Shown piece by piece: positions 1 through 9,604 of a stretch of 39,942 bases of DNA. The stretch is from Candidatus Roizmanbacteria bacterium GW2011_GWA2_37_7 (GTDB lineage: Bacteria; Patescibacteriota; Microgenomatia; UBA1406; GWC2-37-13). The stretch covers positions 1 to 39,942 of the forward strand of contig LBTJ01000002.1 in NCBI GenBank assembly GCA_000990445.1, written 5' to 3'. The first letter of the stretch is position 1. Each line of letters begins with the position of its first letter. The notes beneath the pieces are model-generated. The model saw only the letters and a program-made list of their open reading frames with translations. It made no database searches and was not told the DNA's origin. The position numbers and the translations under genes were made by a program.

Positions 1-200
1 AGTCAGAAGAGACATTTATATATTTAGCCATGATAGGACTCATGCTCAGAAGAACGGAGGTCTCAAATAAGGGCTAAAGAATCCAAACAGGCTCTAAGAG
101 CTCGTCCGCAAATAACTTAATAGGAATTTACGGATACGGCCCCTTTGCGTCGCATACATACTGGTCAATTAATTATAATGGATGCGACCTTATTAATACC

Positions 201-815
201 ATGTTTCAAAAAGATCCGCTACTTGAACAAAGTACTTCGCCACACAGTCCGCAAAATATTATTCCTCAACAAATAAGGAAAAATGCTACCGTCCTTGATG
301 TTGGCTGTAATACAGGCTTTCTAGCCCGGATTTTGAAGAAGAAAAAGACTATTACTGATGGCATTGATATTAATGACGAAGCATTACAAAAGGCAAAAAA
401 GTATTGTCGGAAAGTATACAAACGGGATTTGTATTCGGGTAAGTTTGACATTGACAAGAAACAATATGATTATATTGTGTTTGCCGATGTGCTTGAGCAT
501 CTTCCGCGCCCTGACTGGCTATTGCTGGACGCTCACAACTATCTTGCCAAGAATGGAAAAATCATCGCATCATTACCAAACATCGCCCGTGCAGAAATAC
601 GATTAAATCTAATGCTTGGCAAATTTGACTATACCAAAGGGGGGATATTGAGTGAGGATCATCTCCGATTTTTTACACGAAAAAACGCAACCGAGATGTT
701 TGAGCAATGCGGCTATATTGTAGAAGAAACGATCCCGACCGGACTAGGGCATCAACTAAATATATTGCCAGAACTGACAGCGTTTCAATTTATTTATATA
801 TGCAGTCAAGCCTGA
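201..815 (+). CDS. Class I SAM-dependent methyltransferase
   Basis: Motif I VLDVGCNTGFLA and post-motif FADVLEHLPRPD in the ORF translation. Confidence 0.85.
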   Translation: MFQKDPLLEQSTSPHSPQNIIPQQIRKNATVLDVGCNTGFLARILKKKKTITDGIDINDEALQKAKKYCRKVYKRDLYSGKFDIDKKQYDYIVFADVLEHLPRPDWLLLDAHNYLAKNGKIIASLPNIARAEIRLNLMLGKFDYTKGGILSEDHLRFFTRKNATEMFEQCGYIVEETIPTGLGHQLNILPELTAFQFIYICSQA

Positions 816-876
816 TATTGAAAAACCTAGATACAAATGCTAGTATGTAGCGTATCTATTTTTTCCACTTTTTGAT

Positions 877-2124
877 ATGCAAGACAACATAATAAAAAAA
901 CTGAAGAAATGCCGTGTATGTAAAAACACGCATCTAACAAAAGTATTTACATTAGGACCCACACCTTTGGCAAATGCATTTCTTACAGAAAAACAAATAG
1001 ATGAACCTGAGTCGTTTTATCCACTCGACGTATATTTCTGTCAAAATTGTAGTTTCGTACAACTCGGTCATGTAGTATCACCCGAGATTCTGTTTAAAGA
1101 TTATGTATATGTATCTTCGACTTCACCGGTGTTTGTGAATCACTTTAAAAATTTTGCAAAAGAAATAGTCACTCAATTCTCTCTGAATAATAAGGCGCTG
1201 GTGATCGATATCGGTAGCAACGACGGGATATTATTAAAACCATTTCTAGCGCTTGGGACTCGCGTCCTCGGGATTGAACCTGCTTCACACATTGCAAAAG
1301 AGGCAGAGAAGCAGGGCATCGAAACCATTGATGAATTTTTTAGTGTCGCACTGGCAAAAAATATTGTCAAAAAAAAGGGTAAAGCAAAGGTCGTAACGGC
1401 AAACAATGTGTTTGCACATATTCATGATTTAGACGAGGTTATAAAAGGTCTTGACGTACTCCTTGATGATGAAGGTGTCTTTATCACCGAATCTCCTTAT
1501 CTTATTGATTTCCTGAAAAAAAGATACTTTGATCTGGTTTATCATGAACATCTCTCGTACTGGTCTCTCTCATCTCTTATGACTCTTTTCAAGCGATTTG
1601 ATATGGAGGTATTTGACATTCAAAAAGTTGATGTACACGGAGGCACCATACGCACCTTTATTAAAAGAAAAAAAGCTCACTTTGCAGTCTCAAAGAATGT
1701 GGACAAATTTCTACAAAAAGAAAAAAAATCAAAACTTAAAAATATTGAAACCTATCAAAATTTTTCAAAAAAAATTCTGGAAAACAGACGTAAACTGATC
1801 GGACTTCTGACAAAACTTAAATTATATGGCAAACGAATTGTCGGATACGGAGCTCCAGCTAAAGGAAATACTTTGTTAAACTATTTCAAAATCGGCCCGG
1901 AAATACTGGATTATATTGTAGAAGACAGCCACCTCAAGGTAGGGTTGTACACCCCTGGAACACATATCCCGATTGTATCTTCGAAACAATTGCAAAAAGA
2001 TAACCCTGATTATGTTTTTATTCTTGCCTGGAATTTTGCCCCATCTATACAAAAAAAGCTTGCTTGGTTTAAAAAAAGAGGTAAAAAATTTATCATCCCG
2101 GTACCTCAACCAAAAATTGTATAA
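877..2124 (+). CDS. Zinc-binding-domain SAM methyltransferase, sugar C-methyltransferase type (NovU/TylCIII-like architecture)
   Basis: N-terminal CRVC...CQNC zinc-binding pattern, TPLANAFL, methyltransferase motif VIDIGSNDGILLKPF, C-terminal GYGAPAKGNTLLNYF. Confidence 0.88.
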   Translation: MQDNIIKKLKKCRVCKNTHLTKVFTLGPTPLANAFLTEKQIDEPESFYPLDVYFCQNCSFVQLGHVVSPEILFKDYVYVSSTSPVFVNHFKNFAKEIVTQFSLNNKALVIDIGSNDGILLKPFLALGTRVLGIEPASHIAKEAEKQGIETIDEFFSVALAKNIVKKKGKAKVVTANNVFAHIHDLDEVIKGLDVLLDDEGVFITESPYLIDFLKKRYFDLVYHEHLSYWSLSSLMTLFKRFDMEVFDIQKVDVHGGTIRTFIKRKKAHFAVSKNVDKFLQKEKKSKLKNIETYQNFSKKILENRRKLIGLLTKLKLYGKRIVGYGAPAKGNTLLNYFKIGPEILDYIVEDSHLKVGLYTPGTHIPIVSSKQLQKDNPDYVFILAWNFAPSIQKKLAWFKKRGKKFIIPVPQPKIV

Positions 2125-2132
2125 TAATTAAC

Positions 2133-3194
2133 ATGACCAGTAATACTATCGTTCAAGAAGATATCGACCAAATAATAGATTCTATTAAAAGTCAGTATTC
2201 TATATTGGAAGGAAAAACTGTCATTATTACCGGTGGGTCAGGATTTTTAGGCCAATACATGGTCAAGACTTTAATAAGGCTTAATCAAAAACATTTGAAA
2301 TTAAAGTGCAAGATTATTTCGATTGATAATCATATTGTTCCCAATAAGAAAAGATCTTCAGAAATGATCACGGCAAAAAATGTTAGATACATTCAGCAGG
2401 ATGTTACAAAACCCTTTACATTGAAGGGTCCTGTAGATTTTATAATTCATGCGGCTGGAATTGCCGCACCTGTTTTTTATCAAAAATACCCTCTTAAAAC
2501 AATAGACGTAGCTGTAACCGGAACTCGAAATATGCTTGAACTGGCAAGAAAAAAAAAGGCAAAAAGTTTCCTTTTTTTTAGTTCAAGTGAAATTTATGGA
2601 AATCCTGTTGTGAGTGAAATCCCAACAAAGGAAACATATAAGGGAAATGTCTCATGCACAGGACCGAGAGCCTGTTATGACGAATCCAAAAGAATGGGAG
2701 AAACGCTTTGTTTTACCTATTTTCGAATGTTTCAGACGCCAGTTAAGGTAGTAAGACCATTTAATATTTTTGGTCCCGGGATGAATATGAAGGATTATAG
2801 AGTCATTCCGAACTTCCTAAATAGTGCCTTTACCGGAAATCCGCTCCCGGTACATGTAAGCGGAAAACAGACACGGACATTTTCTTATATATCCGATGCC
2901 GTTTCCGGTTTTTTTAAAGTTTTATTGTCTGATAAAAATGGTGAAGTCTATAACGTTGGGAACGATAAAGACGAAATCACCATGAATCAATTAGCTCGGA
3001 TAATAAATGATATTTTTGATCATAAACTTGAAATTAAAAACGTTGAATACCCCAATACATATCCCGCAGACGAACCTCAGAGAAGATGTCCTGATTTAAC
3101 AAAAATTAAAAAGGATTTAGGATATAAAACAAAAATTGATCTAAAAAAAGGTTTGAGAAGGACTATTATCTGGTGTCAGGAACAGGGTATGTAA
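2133..3194 (+). CDS. NAD-dependent epimerase/dehydratase (extended SDR, UDP-glucuronate decarboxylase-like)
   Basis: GGSGFLGQY Rossmann motif, SSSEIYG, YDESK (YxxxK), RPFNIFGPGM. Confidence 0.85.
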   Translation: MTSNTIVQEDIDQIIDSIKSQYSILEGKTVIITGGSGFLGQYMVKTLIRLNQKHLKLKCKIISIDNHIVPNKKRSSEMITAKNVRYIQQDVTKPFTLKGPVDFIIHAAGIAAPVFYQKYPLKTIDVAVTGTRNMLELARKKKAKSFLFFSSSEIYGNPVVSEIPTKETYKGNVSCTGPRACYDESKRMGETLCFTYFRMFQTPVKVVRPFNIFGPGMNMKDYRVIPNFLNSAFTGNPLPVHVSGKQTRTFSYISDAVSGFFKVLLSDKNGEVYNVGNDKDEITMNQLARIINDIFDHKLEIKNVEYPNTYPADEPQRRCPDLTKIKKDLGYKTKIDLKKGLRRTIIWCQEQGM

Positions 3195-3200
3195 TCTTTC

Positions 3201-4370
3201 TTGTTTATGAAGACAATTATTCACATTCTTTCTCACACTTTAGAAAATGATAGTAACCTTAATTATCATATTGAAGGAAATTGGGCTTCACGGCTAGCAA
3301 AAAACACCCTGCAATATACTAATATATTTAAGCATGAGGTTTGGTATCCTGTCAGACATTTAAAAAAATCCGTAAAAATAACCAAACATAATATTAAATA
3401 CAAACTCTTTCCGGCAAAAACTCTAAATGTAGGACTCGAATCATATTTTGGGCTGATCTCTTGCCCTCTTCTTTTTCTAGAACTATCTCATTACAACCCA
3501 AAATCAACTGTTATCCATATTCAAGGAGAAAGGGGTAGTATTTTACACAAATTACTTTTATATAAACCCCTCTTCCCGATAATTGTCCAATATCATGGCT
3601 ATGGTCAACCACCTTGGCTTGATTGGTTCGAAAAAATCAGTGTTGCTCTTATTGAAAAAATGGCTTTTCCCCGAGTAAAACATTTTTTTGTACCGATTCG
3701 TCCACGTGTGAAGTATTTAACAGAAACCATTCACATCAGTCCAGATAAAATAAGTTTTGAAAATGTTGGGGTAGACTATAGTAAGTTTAAACCGAGGAAT
3801 AAAGAATATATTCGTAAGCAACTACATCTTCCTAAAAAAGCATTTATAATGTTGTTCGTAGGCCACCTTATATATTCAAAAGGAGTTGATATTATTATCC
3901 AAGCATATGAAAAGCTGAAATCTTCATTTCCACATTTATATCTTCTATTCGTAGGGGCCCATCCTAAAGATCCGCTTTATACAACTGCCTTACAAAGGGC
4001 AGACAAAATAATAGGTGTGACCGACAATAAAGACCTTCCACTTTATTACAATGCATCTGATGTCTATTGCCTTTACGGCAATCCGAAAACTGCTCGGTAT
4101 GGAGGTGTTGGTATTGCATCTTATGAAGCTCTTGCTTCAAATCTGAATGTCATATCAACAAATCTTATCCATTTCCCTGATGACATTACTTCAAAAGTCG
4201 GGTTCATTCCAAAAAATTCTATTGATTTTGAGAACAAACTGGAATATCTGATTCGTAACCCGAACTTTGCATTTAATGCCCGCTCTATCGTTGAACCATA
4301 TATCTCTAACGATTTTGTTATGAAAAATATTATTGAGATATATCGCAATTTGTTTCCAATAAATCGCTGA
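3201..4370 (+). CDS. Glycosyltransferase family 4-like protein
   Basis: LLFVGHLIYSKGVDIIIQAYEKL and a GT-B C-terminal domain ending in GIASYEALASNLNVIST. Confidence 0.8.
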   Translation: MFMKTIIHILSHTLENDSNLNYHIEGNWASRLAKNTLQYTNIFKHEVWYPVRHLKKSVKITKHNIKYKLFPAKTLNVGLESYFGLISCPLLFLELSHYNPKSTVIHIQGERGSILHKLLLYKPLFPIIVQYHGYGQPPWLDWFEKISVALIEKMAFPRVKHFFVPIRPRVKYLTETIHISPDKISFENVGVDYSKFKPRNKEYIRKQLHLPKKAFIMLFVGHLIYSKGVDIIIQAYEKLKSSFPHLYLLFVGAHPKDPLYTTALQRADKIIGVTDNKDLPLYYNASDVYCLYGNPKTARYGGVGIASYEALASNLNVISTNLIHFPDDITSKVGFIPKNSIDFENKLEYLIRNPNFAFNARSIVEPYISNDFVMKNIIEIYRNLFPINR

Positions 4371-4419
4371 TTAGCTAAAAATCTTTTTGAAAACAAAAAG
4401 CATGTATAATGGTACAAAT

Positions 4420-5382
4420 ATGCCTACACTCAAAGGAAAAAGAGTTTTAGTCACAGGTGGTGCGGGATTTATAGGAAGCCATCTGGTAGACAGAATTATT
4501 AAAGAGCAAATCCGGTCGCTATGTGTCGTTGACAATTATTTTCTAGGCACAAATGACAATCTCAACTTTGCCTCACAAAATTTCCCATCATTAAAAATAT
4601 TCAAACAGGATATAACCAACGTGGAGAAGATCCAAACCATTCTTCGTAAAGAAAATATTGACGTTGTTTTTAACCTGGCTGCCATACCGCTTCTGACATC
4701 ATTGGAAAAACCGGTTTTTACTGTTAATTCGATTATTAATTCTTCAATGACATTTTGTGAACTGTTAAGAAAAAAACTTTTTGAAACACTTATTCACTTT
4801 TCTTCATCTGAAGTCTATGGAACAGCCCAATATGTACCAATGGATGAAAAACACCCTATGGAACCCTGCACCCCTTATGCAGCTGCAAAGGCAGCTGCAG
4901 ATCATCTTGTTTTATCCTACGTTAAAACATTTAATATAGATGCATCAATCGTCCGGCCGTTTAATAATTATGGACCCCGACAGAATAAGGGAGATTATGC
5001 AGCAATTATCCCCATAGTTGTACAAAACATTTTGCTAAAAAAACCGATAATAATCTACGGTGACGGCAGACAAACACGAGATTTTATATTTGTGCGCGAC
5101 GTTGCGGATGCAACGATTGCGATCTATAATGAACCTCGGGCAAGAAGAAAACAAATCAATATTGCCGCAGGGAAGGAAACATCGGTTCTTGATCTCGTTC
5201 ATACCATCGTTGATATCATGCATGCTGATACAAAAATCGTGTATAAGCCCGCGCGACAAGGAGATGTCCGAAGACACTTTGCCGATATTTCACTTGCAAA
5301 AAAATTAATTAATTTCCAGCCGTCAACAGACATAGAGCAAGGACTTAGGGAAACGGTTGAATGGTATAAAAATTCCCTATGA
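4420..5382 (+). CDS. NAD-dependent epimerase/dehydratase (extended SDR); start at 4420 preferred over 4387
   Basis: MPTLKGKRVLVTGGAGFIGSHLVD, SSSEVYG, YAAAK, RPFNNYGPRQ. Confidence 0.85.
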   Translation: MPTLKGKRVLVTGGAGFIGSHLVDRIIKEQIRSLCVVDNYFLGTNDNLNFASQNFPSLKIFKQDITNVEKIQTILRKENIDVVFNLAAIPLLTSLEKPVFTVNSIINSSMTFCELLRKKLFETLIHFSSSEVYGTAQYVPMDEKHPMEPCTPYAAAKAAADHLVLSYVKTFNIDASIVRPFNNYGPRQNKGDYAAIIPIVVQNILLKKPIIIYGDGRQTRDFIFVRDVADATIAIYNEPRARRKQINIAAGKETSVLDLVHTIVDIMHADTKIVYKPARQGDVRRHFADISLAKKLINFQPSTDIEQGLRETVEWYKNSL

Positions 5383-6491
5383 AAACTCAAAAAAACCTCA
5401 GATTGGCTTTACCGTACTTTGATGCAAAAGAATTACTCGCAGTAAAAAAAGTACTTGATTCGGGATATCTAACACAAGGTCCAAAAGTAGCGGAATTTGA
5501 GCAAACATTAAAAAAATATATTGGAACCCGTCATGCTTTTGCCGTTACTTCTGCGACAACGGCACTACATTTATCGCTTGTCGCGCTTGGAATAGGCCGC
5601 GGGGATGAAGTTCTTGTCCCGGACTTTACATTTCCAGCTTCGGCAAATGTGGTAGTACAGACTGGCGCAAAACCGGTACTAGTTGATATCGATCTGAATA
5701 CATATACCATGAACCTCGAAGACGCGGCGAGAAAGATTACAAAAAAAACAAAGGCTATTATGCCTGTGCACACTTTTGGACTTTCTGCAAATATGAGTCC
5801 TATTCTTAAACTAGCTCGTAATCATGGCCTCTTTGTAATTGAGGATGCTGCTTGCGCTTTAGGAGCGTCTTATTTTGGGAAAATGTGCGGATCACTCGGA
5901 GACACAGGTTGTTTTAGCTTTCATCCAAGAAAAGCGATAACTACCGGGGAGGGAGGGATGATTACAACCAATGACAAAAAACTGGCTGAAAAAATCATTC
6001 TTCTGAGGAGCCATGGGGGAATAAGAAAAAAGGGTAGATTTACTTTTTATGAAGCTGGGTTTAACTATCGAATGACGGATATACAAGCAGCTATTGGAAT
6101 AGTCCAAATGGCTAAATTCGATCGAATTCTTAAAAAGCGTTTAAAACTGGCTAAAATAATGACTGCCGCTCTGAAAAATATTGATGGTGTAACTGTTCCT
6201 TTTATCCCGAATTGGGGTGAACATACATTTCAATCCTATATATTATTACTTGATAATAAAATAAATCGCGATCTTGTCATCCAGAAAATGAAAGCAAAAA
6301 ACATTGAAACAACACTGGGCACATATGCTCTACATGACCAACCGTATTTTCAAAATGCCTACGGATATACAAAAGGTCAATTGCGCAATTCGCATATTGC
6401 ATACAAACAAACACTGGCGCTTCCCTTGCATATGAAAATGGATGAAGGAACCGTTCGTTTAATAATTTCAGCATTAAAAAAATTTTTGTAG
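5379..6491 (+). CDS. DegT/DnrJ/EryC1/StrS-family sugar aminotransferase
   Basis: TSATTALHLSLVALGIGRGDEV, VIEDAACALGASY, CFSFHPRKAITTGEGGMITT (PLP lysine), FNYRMTDIQAAIG; 4-nt ATGA overlap with the upstream gene. Confidence 0.93.
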   Translation: MKTQKNLRLALPYFDAKELLAVKKVLDSGYLTQGPKVAEFEQTLKKYIGTRHAFAVTSATTALHLSLVALGIGRGDEVLVPDFTFPASANVVVQTGAKPVLVDIDLNTYTMNLEDAARKITKKTKAIMPVHTFGLSANMSPILKLARNHGLFVIEDAACALGASYFGKMCGSLGDTGCFSFHPRKAITTGEGGMITTNDKKLAEKIILLRSHGGIRKKGRFTFYEAGFNYRMTDIQAAIGIVQMAKFDRILKKRLKLAKIMTAALKNIDGVTVPFIPNWGEHTFQSYILLLDNKINRDLVIQKMKAKNIETTLGTYALHDQPYFQNAYGYTKGQLRNSHIAYKQTLALPLHMKMDEGTVRLIISALKKFL

Positions 6492-6495
6492 AAAT

Positions 6496-7035
6496 ATGAC
6501 AAAAAAACAACATTGGGCCAGTCATGGGAATGGTAAAGTATCTTCAAAAGACTTTGGCGCATATGGAAAAGGGATTGTAATAGAAGATGACGTGCTTATT
6601 TTTCATCCAGAGTCTATCTTTTTAGGCGATAATATTTATATAGGTCATGGAACTATACTCCATGGATATCACAAAAATAAAATGAATATAGAAAGCGGTA
6701 CATGGATTGGACCTTTTTGCTACTTGCATAGTGCGGGAGGAATTTATATAGGAAAAGACGTCGGAATTGGTCCGGGAGTAAAAATGATTACCTCGCAGCA
6801 TTTAATCGATCGGGGGAACAAAGCGATAATAAAAAATGATGTATCTAAAAAAGAAATAATAATTCAAAACGGCTCAGATATCGGAGTTGGAGCAATTGTT
6901 TTACCAGGGGTTACTATAAATGAAGGTGCTCAAATTGGAGCAGGGGCTGTCGTTGCTGAAGATATCCCCCAGTTTGGCATTGCTGTTGGGGTACCCGCCG
7001 TAACGATTCGTCATAGGAAAGGACATTTGGTATGA
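6496..7035 (+). CDS. Acyltransferase with hexapeptide left-handed beta-helix
   Basis: Hexapeptide repeats (IGHGTILHG, IGKDVGIGPGV, IGVGAIVLPGVTINEGAQIGAGAVV). Confidence 0.85.
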   Translation: MTKKQHWASHGNGKVSSKDFGAYGKGIVIEDDVLIFHPESIFLGDNIYIGHGTILHGYHKNKMNIESGTWIGPFCYLHSAGGIYIGKDVGIGPGVKMITSQHLIDRGNKAIIKNDVSKKEIIIQNGSDIGVGAIVLPGVTINEGAQIGAGAVVAEDIPQFGIAVGVPAVTIRHRKGHLV

Positions 7036-8141
7036 TACCTATTTCTAAACCAACCATCACTAATAAAGAAATAAAATCACTTGTGGATGTTTGTAAATCA
7101 GGTTTGCTTGTACAAGGAGCCAAAGTTGAAGAATTTGAAAATGCTGTTGCAAAACTGTGTGGAGTAAAATATGCAATAGCCCTTAGTAATGGTACGGCTG
7201 CACTTCATACCGCACTTTATGCCGCAGGAATCGGACATGGCGATGAAATAATTACTACTCCTTTCACATTTGTTGCAACTGCAAATGCGATTCTGATGCA
7301 AGGAGCTATTCCTGTATTCGTCGACATTGCACCAGAAACATACAATATGGATCCGTCAAAAATTGAGGAAAAAATTACTAAAAAAACAAAGGCAATATTG
7401 CCGGTCGATCTATATGGACAAATCTACGATGTGGAAGCTCTCCAAAAAATTGCGAACACGCACAAACTGAAGATTATCGAAGATGCGTGTCAATCCATTA
7501 ATGCTTCATATAAGAAGCAAATGGCTGGATCATGTGGTGACGCAGGTTGTTTTTCTTTTTACGCCACAAAAAATATGATGACAGGGGAGGGAGGAATGAT
7601 TGTGACCAATGACAAAAAATTGACAACAATTGCGAAACAATTTAGAAGTCATGGACAACCAGAACATATTCGATACGAATACTTTCACCTCGGATACAAC
7701 TATCGAATGATGGATTTGGTTGCAGCAATAGGACTCGTACAGCTTGATAGACTTGAAACATTTACAAAAAATCGCATAAAAAACGCAGCTTTGCTCACAA
7801 AAGGTCTCGCAGACATTCCTGGGATTATAGTCCCCACTGTAATGAAAGAACATCGGCACGTATTTCATCAGTATACAATTCGTGTTACAAATCCTTTCCC
7901 CTTAGATAGAGATCAAGTCGCACAATACCTTAACAAGCGGGGAATTGGAACCGGTATATACTATCCTAAACCCCTTCATTTGTATTCACATCTTGCAAAA
8001 TACCTATTTAAAAGGGATGTTTTCCCCATTTCAGAACAGTTTTCCCATCAGGTTCTATCTCTACCTGTGCATCCGCTTGTTTCAAGGAAAGATATCCATC
8101 ATATTATTAAAACGATCCGGAATATATATGAAAAAAATTAA
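7032..8141 (+). CDS. DegT/DnrJ/EryC1/StrS-family sugar aminotransferase (WbpE-like position)
   Basis: LSNGTAALHTALYAAGIGHGDEIITTPFTFVATANAIL, IEDACQSINASY, CFSFYATKNMMTGEGGMIVT; ATGA overlap with the upstream gene. Confidence 0.93.
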   Translation: MIPISKPTITNKEIKSLVDVCKSGLLVQGAKVEEFENAVAKLCGVKYAIALSNGTAALHTALYAAGIGHGDEIITTPFTFVATANAILMQGAIPVFVDIAPETYNMDPSKIEEKITKKTKAILPVDLYGQIYDVEALQKIANTHKLKIIEDACQSINASYKKQMAGSCGDAGCFSFYATKNMMTGEGGMIVTNDKKLTTIAKQFRSHGQPEHIRYEYFHLGYNYRMMDLVAAIGLVQLDRLETFTKNRIKNAALLTKGLADIPGIIVPTVMKEHRHVFHQYTIRVTNPFPLDRDQVAQYLNKRGIGTGIYYPKPLHLYSHLAKYLFKRDVFPISEQFSHQVLSLPVHPLVSRKDIHHIIKTIRNIYEKN

Positions 8142-9096
8142 TGTCGCAGTCATCGGTACCGGAAATATGGGACAGCATCACGTCCGGGTATATTCGCGCA
8201 TGAATAATACCAATTTAGTTGCTGTATGTGATCAAGATATCAAACGGGCACAAAAAATAGCACAGGAATATGGATGTACAAGCTATCAACACTATCACGA
8301 TATGATAGCTAGTGAAAAAATCGATGCTGTTTCTATTGCAGTACCTACCTTCTTACATCATAAAATATCACTAGACATGCTTGAGAACGGAAAACATCTA
8401 TTAATCGAGAAACCAATCTCAACAACACTAAAAGAGGCTCAAGATATTATTGATTCTTCAAAAAAGAATAAAAGAATTGTGATGGTTGGACATATTGAAA
8501 GGTTTAATCCAGCGATAATAGAATTAAAAAAACTTATCAGTAAAGATATTTTTGGAAAAATTATAACTCTTAATACAAAACGGGTCGGAGGAGTACCTTC
8601 ACAAATAAAAAATGCAAATGTTATGCTAGATTTGGCAATTCATGATATTGATATTTCAAATTATCTTTTAGATGATCTTCCAAATAAAGTAATGGGATTT
8701 AAATCAAAAAATGTCATTAAGGAACAAGAAGATTCAGCAATCATTTTGTTAAAGTATCGCGACTCAATATCGGTTATTGAAAATAACTGGATTACTCCGG
8801 TTAAAGTCCGCACTCTTGATATTACAGGCACAAAAGCATTCGCCAGATTGGATTATATAAAACAATCATTGTTCCTTTATGCCGATAACTTTAATATACA
8901 AAAGAAGCCTTATTATAACTACAAAGAATTTATTAACGGAACTGCTACAAAAATTAAACAAAAAATACATGTTAAAAAGGCTGAGCCGTTGAAACTTGAA
9001 TTAGAACATTTCATTGATTATGTCATTCATAATAAACAACCGGAAATGGATGCCAAAACCGCTTATAATGTTTTAAATATTGCTCTTAAATTATGA
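8128..9096 (+). CDS. Gfo/Idh/MocA-family oxidoreductase (WbpB-like position); start 8128, not 7945
   Basis: MKKINVAVIGTGNMGQHHVRVY, AVSIAVPTFLHHKISLDMLENGKHLLIEKPISTT; 14-nt overlap with the upstream CDS. Confidence 0.9.
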   Translation: MKKINVAVIGTGNMGQHHVRVYSRMNNTNLVAVCDQDIKRAQKIAQEYGCTSYQHYHDMIASEKIDAVSIAVPTFLHHKISLDMLENGKHLLIEKPISTTLKEAQDIIDSSKKNKRIVMVGHIERFNPAIIELKKLISKDIFGKIITLNTKRVGGVPSQIKNANVMLDLAIHDIDISNYLLDDLPNKVMGFKSKNVIKEQEDSAIILLKYRDSISVIENNWITPVKVRTLDITGTKAFARLDYIKQSLFLYADNFNIQKKPYYNYKEFINGTATKIKQKIHVKKAEPLKLELEHFIDYVIHNKQPEMDAKTAYNVLNIALKL

Positions 9097-9602
9097 CATA
9101 TTTTAAACACCCAACTTCCGAAATATCCGAAAGTGCAATAATAGGGAATAAAACAAAAATCTGGCATTATGTCCAAATTAGAGATAAGGTTTCAATTGGT
9201 TCCGAATGTATTATTGGAAAAAACGTGTATATTGATTTTGAAGTTCATATAGGTAATCGCTGCAAGATTCAAAATAATGTTTCAATATTCCATGGTGTGA
9301 CAATTGAAGACGGAGTATTTATTGGTCCTCATGTCTGCTTTAGCAACGATAAATTTCCAAGAGCAATAAATGAAGATGGCGCATTAAAAACAGAAAATGA
9401 CTGGGCATTATCCAAAACATTGATTAAAAAAGGAGCATCTATTGGAGCAAATTCTACAATTCTGCCAGGAATCACAATAGGCGAATACGCAATGATAGGA
9501 GCCGGAACTGTAGTGACTAAAGATGTTCCTTCGTTTATACTCGTTTATGGTAACCCTGCCAAACCTTACGGTAGGGTAAATAGGGCAGGAAAAAAAATAT
9601 AG
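9093..9602 (+). CDS. Hexapeptide-repeat N-acetyltransferase (WbpD-like)
   Basis: IGNKTKIWHYVQIRDKVSIGSECIIGKNVYIDFEVHIGNRCKIQNNVSIFHGVTIEDGVFIGPHVCFSND; ATGA overlap with the upstream gene. Confidence 0.88.
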   Translation: MTYFKHPTSEISESAIIGNKTKIWHYVQIRDKVSIGSECIIGKNVYIDFEVHIGNRCKIQNNVSIFHGVTIEDGVFIGPHVCFSNDKFPRAINEDGALKTENDWALSKTLIKKGASIGANSTILPGITIGEYAMIGAGTVVTKDVPSFILVYGNPAKPYGRVNRAGKKI

Positions 9603-9604
9603 CG

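Noticed and set aside
1-200. Non-coding start of the window with TATAAT at 174-179
   Set aside because: No ORF, no convincing -35 box, no RNA structure I can support; too little context.
266-457. Numerous short antisense and overlapping ORFs in the track (e.g. 266-457, 5035-5277, 13880-14098, 30800-31093)
   Set aside because: They sit opposite or inside strongly supported genes and show no recognisable domain.
7945-8127. N-terminal extension of the Gfo/Idh/MocA ORF
   Set aside because: It lies wholly within the upstream aminotransferase; homology begins at 8128.
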